A stretch of 6,588 nt of DNA from NCBI GenBank assembly GCA_003510795.1, contig DOKP01000077.1, positions 7,300 to 13,887 of the forward strand, written 5' to 3'. Made by a program: the position numbers and the translations under genes. This stretch comes from Candidatus Moraniibacteriota bacterium (GTDB lineage: Bacteria; Patescibacteriota; Minisyncoccia; Moranbacterales; UBA9337). The notes beneath the pieces were generated by a model that searched no databases, had not been told where the DNA came from, and was given only the letters and a program-made list of their open reading frames with translations. The first letter of the stretch is position 1, and each line of letters starts with the position of its first letter. Shown piece by piece: positions 4,637 to 6,588 of this stretch.

Positions 4637-6403
4637 TTAATCTACAAAGTAAAAAGGTACCGTTAAATTTTTTATTTTACTTAATCTATAGTCTAACATT
4701 TTCTTTCCTACAAAAATAACCGTAACGTTTTTATTTTCCTTGGAGATTATTTCAATGTTATCATGCAAAAATCCTTTTCGATTCACAAAAGAAAACTCTA
4801 TTTCCGGAAGATCTTTTTCTATTTGAATTGCATTTATTTTTTCAAATTCTTTTTGGGCCAATTCTTCAGTTTCCCGAACAAGTTTTAGAGAATAATTATT
4901 TTCCAAGCACAATAAAATAGCCACTTTTTTAACGCCATGGAAAGTTACCCACTGCGTCACAAAAGGTAACCGTTCAATAAAAGATTTCCCTCGAGTAACC
5001 AAGACTGCAACGGGTTTTCCGTTTAAATCTACTCTTTTTTTATCTTTAATTGGTTCTGCAATTTTTAGATATTTGGCAATATACGGTAAAAGAAGTGGCT
5101 CTATTATAAGAGTCATCAAAATAACCCACATCCCCACCTCGACTAACCCCTCTATTTGAGGAATACCCAAGCTAGCGATAGTCACCATCAAAACTGCCGG
5201 GATAGCGCCAGTTTCCCGCACCGAAGAAATAAACAACATTTCCTTCCAAGTCATCTTTTCTTTTCCCCAAAAGTAAAAAGGAGTCAAAGATATAAAAACA
5301 CTCACTGGTCGAATCACTAACATAAAAACAAGTGAAGCCATAATCCCCAGCGGAGCATAAGCAATTAGTGAGTGCACATCAATAATAGAACCTAACAGAA
5401 TAAATATAATTGGCTTTAGAAAACCATCGATAACATTATTAAAAAAACGTTCCGTCTCATAAAGATGCTCCGTAAGGCTAAACAGCAAGCCGCCGATAAA
5501 AGCTGCCAAATATCCGCTACCGCCAAAAGAAATTGCCATAGCAAAAATTACAATCGGCACAAAAAGGAAAAAGGCGGAATCAGCTTCAAATTCTTGTTCA
5601 TATTTTTTCTTAAATTTCATTAACCCTTCCAAGAGAATGTAGCCGATAAAACCAAAAATTATACCAAAGAAAAGTTGTTTGAAAAGGATTGTCCCGCTTT
5701 GCGCAGAAAAAACTTGTCCATACCATTGATTTAACGAACCAAATTTTACACCGGCCATTATCATCGAGATAAAAACCACCGTTAGCAATGTTCCAGTAAC
5801 ATCTGTAACGGCACTTTCGGAAATGATAATATCTTTGGTGGTTCTCTTTTTAAAACGTAAATTTTTAAGAATGGGGATAATGGCGGCCGGATCAGTGGAA
5901 GCCAAAACTGCCCCCAAAAGCATCGATACCACGATAGAGATAGGGTGTCCCAAAAGCAACGAGATGCCGTAAACTGTCCAAGAAAAAAGAAATGCAGTGA
6001 GAAACAATCCCACAAAAGAAAGTGAAAGTATTTTAAAGATCAGTTTTTTAAAATTAGCAAAAGGAGTCTCGATACCACCGCCAAAAAGAATTAAGGTCGC
6101 ACCCAAGCCAACAATCACACCTAGAATTTCCTTGCTTTCTGTTATCGGAATAAGAGCATCATGGGCGGCAATCCCAAAGAAAATAGCAAAAACGAAAGAA
6201 GGTAATTTAATGATATGCGAAACATAAAATATAACAAAACTCAAAACAAAAAGAAAGGCAATGACAAAAAATACCTCGATCAATTCGTGCTCTGAGTTTT
6301 TCTGAAAAAATTCTTGGATAAAAACCGAACTTGATGAGAATAAATACACGCTCAAAATACTTATGCAAACTGCAAAATAATTAACAATTGTTTTCCTGAC
6401 CAT
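4637..6403 (-). CDS. CPA1-type Na+(K+)/H+ antiporter with soluble C-terminal domain
   Basis: This is a membrane cation/proton antiporter of the Na+/H+ exchanger family (PF00999-like, CPA1/NhaP group), serving pH and sodium or potassium homeostasis. It has 588 residues. Residues 1-445 carry about 12-13 hydrophobic segments with the family's conserved core: GATLILFGGGIE (101-112), LLGAVLASTDPAAIIPIL (162-179, Asp171-Pro172), ISESAVTDVTGTLL (194-207), GGSGYLAAFIGGLLFSL (294-310) and SSVRETGAIPAVLMV (393-407, Arg396). The usual Asn-Asp ion-binding pair of CPA1 is Thr200-Asp201 here. Residues about 460-588 are soluble: alternating strands (PVAVLVTRG, VAILLCLE, NVTVIFVGKK, VPFYFVD) and helices suggest a universal-stress-protein-like alpha/beta regulatory domain. 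The start at 6403 fits the N-terminal hydrophobic segment; GGGA/GGGAC about 10 nt upstream is a weak ribosome binding site. It is probably a single-gene unit. Confidence 0.92.
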   Translation of the reverse strand: MVRKTIVNYFAVCISILSVYLFSSSSVFIQEFFQKNSEHELIEVFFVIAFLFVLSFVIFYVSHIIKLPSFVFAIFFGIAAHDALIPITESKEILGVIVGLGATLILFGGGIETPFANFKKLIFKILSLSFVGLFLTAFLFSWTVYGISLLLGHPISIVVSMLLGAVLASTDPAAIIPILKNLRFKKRTTKDIIISESAVTDVTGTLLTVVFISMIMAGVKFGSLNQWYGQVFSAQSGTILFKQLFFGIIFGFIGYILLEGLMKFKKKYEQEFEADSAFFLFVPIVIFAMAISFGGSGYLAAFIGGLLFSLTEHLYETERFFNNVIDGFLKPIIFILLGSIIDVHSLIAYAPLGIMASLVFMLVIRPVSVFISLTPFYFWGKEKMTWKEMLFISSVRETGAIPAVLMVTIASLGIPQIEGLVEVGMWVILMTLIIEPLLLPYIAKYLKIAEPIKDKKRVDLNGKPVAVLVTRGKSFIERLPFVTQWVTFHGVKKVAILLCLENNYSLKLVRETEELAQKEFEKINAIQIEKDLPEIEFSFVNRKGFLHDNIEIISKENKNVTVIFVGKKMLDYRLSKIKNLTVPFYFVD

Positions 6404-6430
6404 ATTTTAGTGTCCCAAAAGATGTTTTTT

Positions 6431-6468
6431 AAAAAAATAAAAAAAGCACCTTTTGATTTATATATCAA
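6431..6468 (-). terminator. Weak hairpin plus T-tract in the antiporter leader (possible attenuator)
   Basis: On the minus strand TTGAT/ATCAA (6468-6464 with 6457-6453) and AAAAG-GTG-CTTTT (6454-6442) are small A/T-rich hairpins. They are followed by TTT-A-TTTTTTT (6441-6431). The T-tract is strong but the stems are short and mutually overlapping. It lies inside the leader between the predicted promoter and the ATG, so if real it would attenuate antiporter expression. It could equally be the tail of an upstream unit. Confidence 0.25.
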
Positions 6469-6514
6469 TTAGTCTTTTATGTTTGGGAATTTAAATTTTC
6501 ACAAAACCTTTCCT

Positions 6515-6542
6515 ATTCTATTCCTATTTCATAAAAATGCAA
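6515..6542 (-). promoter_or_regulatory. Promoter of the antiporter gene
   Basis: On the minus strand a -35 TTGCAT (6542-6537), a 16-bp spacer and a -10 TAGAAT (6520-6515) form a good promoter with a start near 6508. That gives an unusually long leader of about 105 nt compared with about 20-25 nt for the two downstream genes. The -35 and following bases (TTGCATTTTTA) are the same as in the promoter at 3293-3321. Confidence 0.55.
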
Positions 6543-6588
6543 GAGCATGTTATATCTCAGAAAAAGGGCTCTAAATTCTTGAATTCAT

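Overview
**Organism and style.** This is an AT-rich bacterial stretch in which all six protein genes lie on the minus strand. None of them has a strong Shine-Dalgarno sequence at the usual distance from its start. TGA is used as an ordinary stop codon (the AI-2E-type transporter and the HAD gene), so this is not a UGA-recoded lineage. Small housekeeping and transport genes, A/T-rich spacers with short-period repeats, and isolated GC-rich palindromes suggest a Candidate Phyla Radiation (Patescibacteria/Parcubacteria-like) genome. That assignment is inference from style; no marker gene is present.

**Layout, in the direction of transcription (high to low coordinates).** A CPA1-type cation/proton antiporter with a soluble C-terminal alpha/beta domain (4637-6403) has a good promoter about 110 bp upstream. 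A ProX/YbaK-type tRNA-editing deacylase (4034-4516) and a HAD-family hydrolase (3352-3954) follow, each apparently with its own extended -10 promoter. Next comes a 286-bp gap that is not empty. It holds a promoter, a ~200-nt segment with several long-range complementary helices, and an intrinsic terminator ending about 25 bp before a GNAT acetyltransferase (2517-3065). That acetyltransferase is followed by a strong terminator (2376-2417). A second promoter then drives a ~140-nt structured RNA candidate closed by a perfect 16-bp stem with a U6 tail (about 2181-2320). One of its loops carries CCUCCUU, the anti-Shine-Dalgarno sequence. After a spacer of consecutive short tandem repeats and a 16-bp palindrome comes a two-gene operon: an AI-2E-family membrane transporter (real start probably at 1904) overlapping lgt, prolipoprotein diacylglyceryl transferase, by 8 nt. 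The 3' end of lgt runs into a GC-rich REP-like inverted repeat that supplies its last codons and stop.

**How it fits together.** Apart from the coupled transporter-lgt pair, the genes look like separately promoted single units and not one pathway: ion homeostasis, translation fidelity, a phosphatase-like enzyme, an acetyltransferase and lipoprotein maturation. The most interesting content is non-coding: two candidate structured RNAs, each with its own promoter and terminator. I could not match either to a known family by eye. The first could be a 6S-like RNA or an attenuator/riboswitch for the acetyltransferase. The second could be a small regulatory RNA that presents an anti-SD loop. Four transcription units share the extended -10 pattern TGCTAnnnT.
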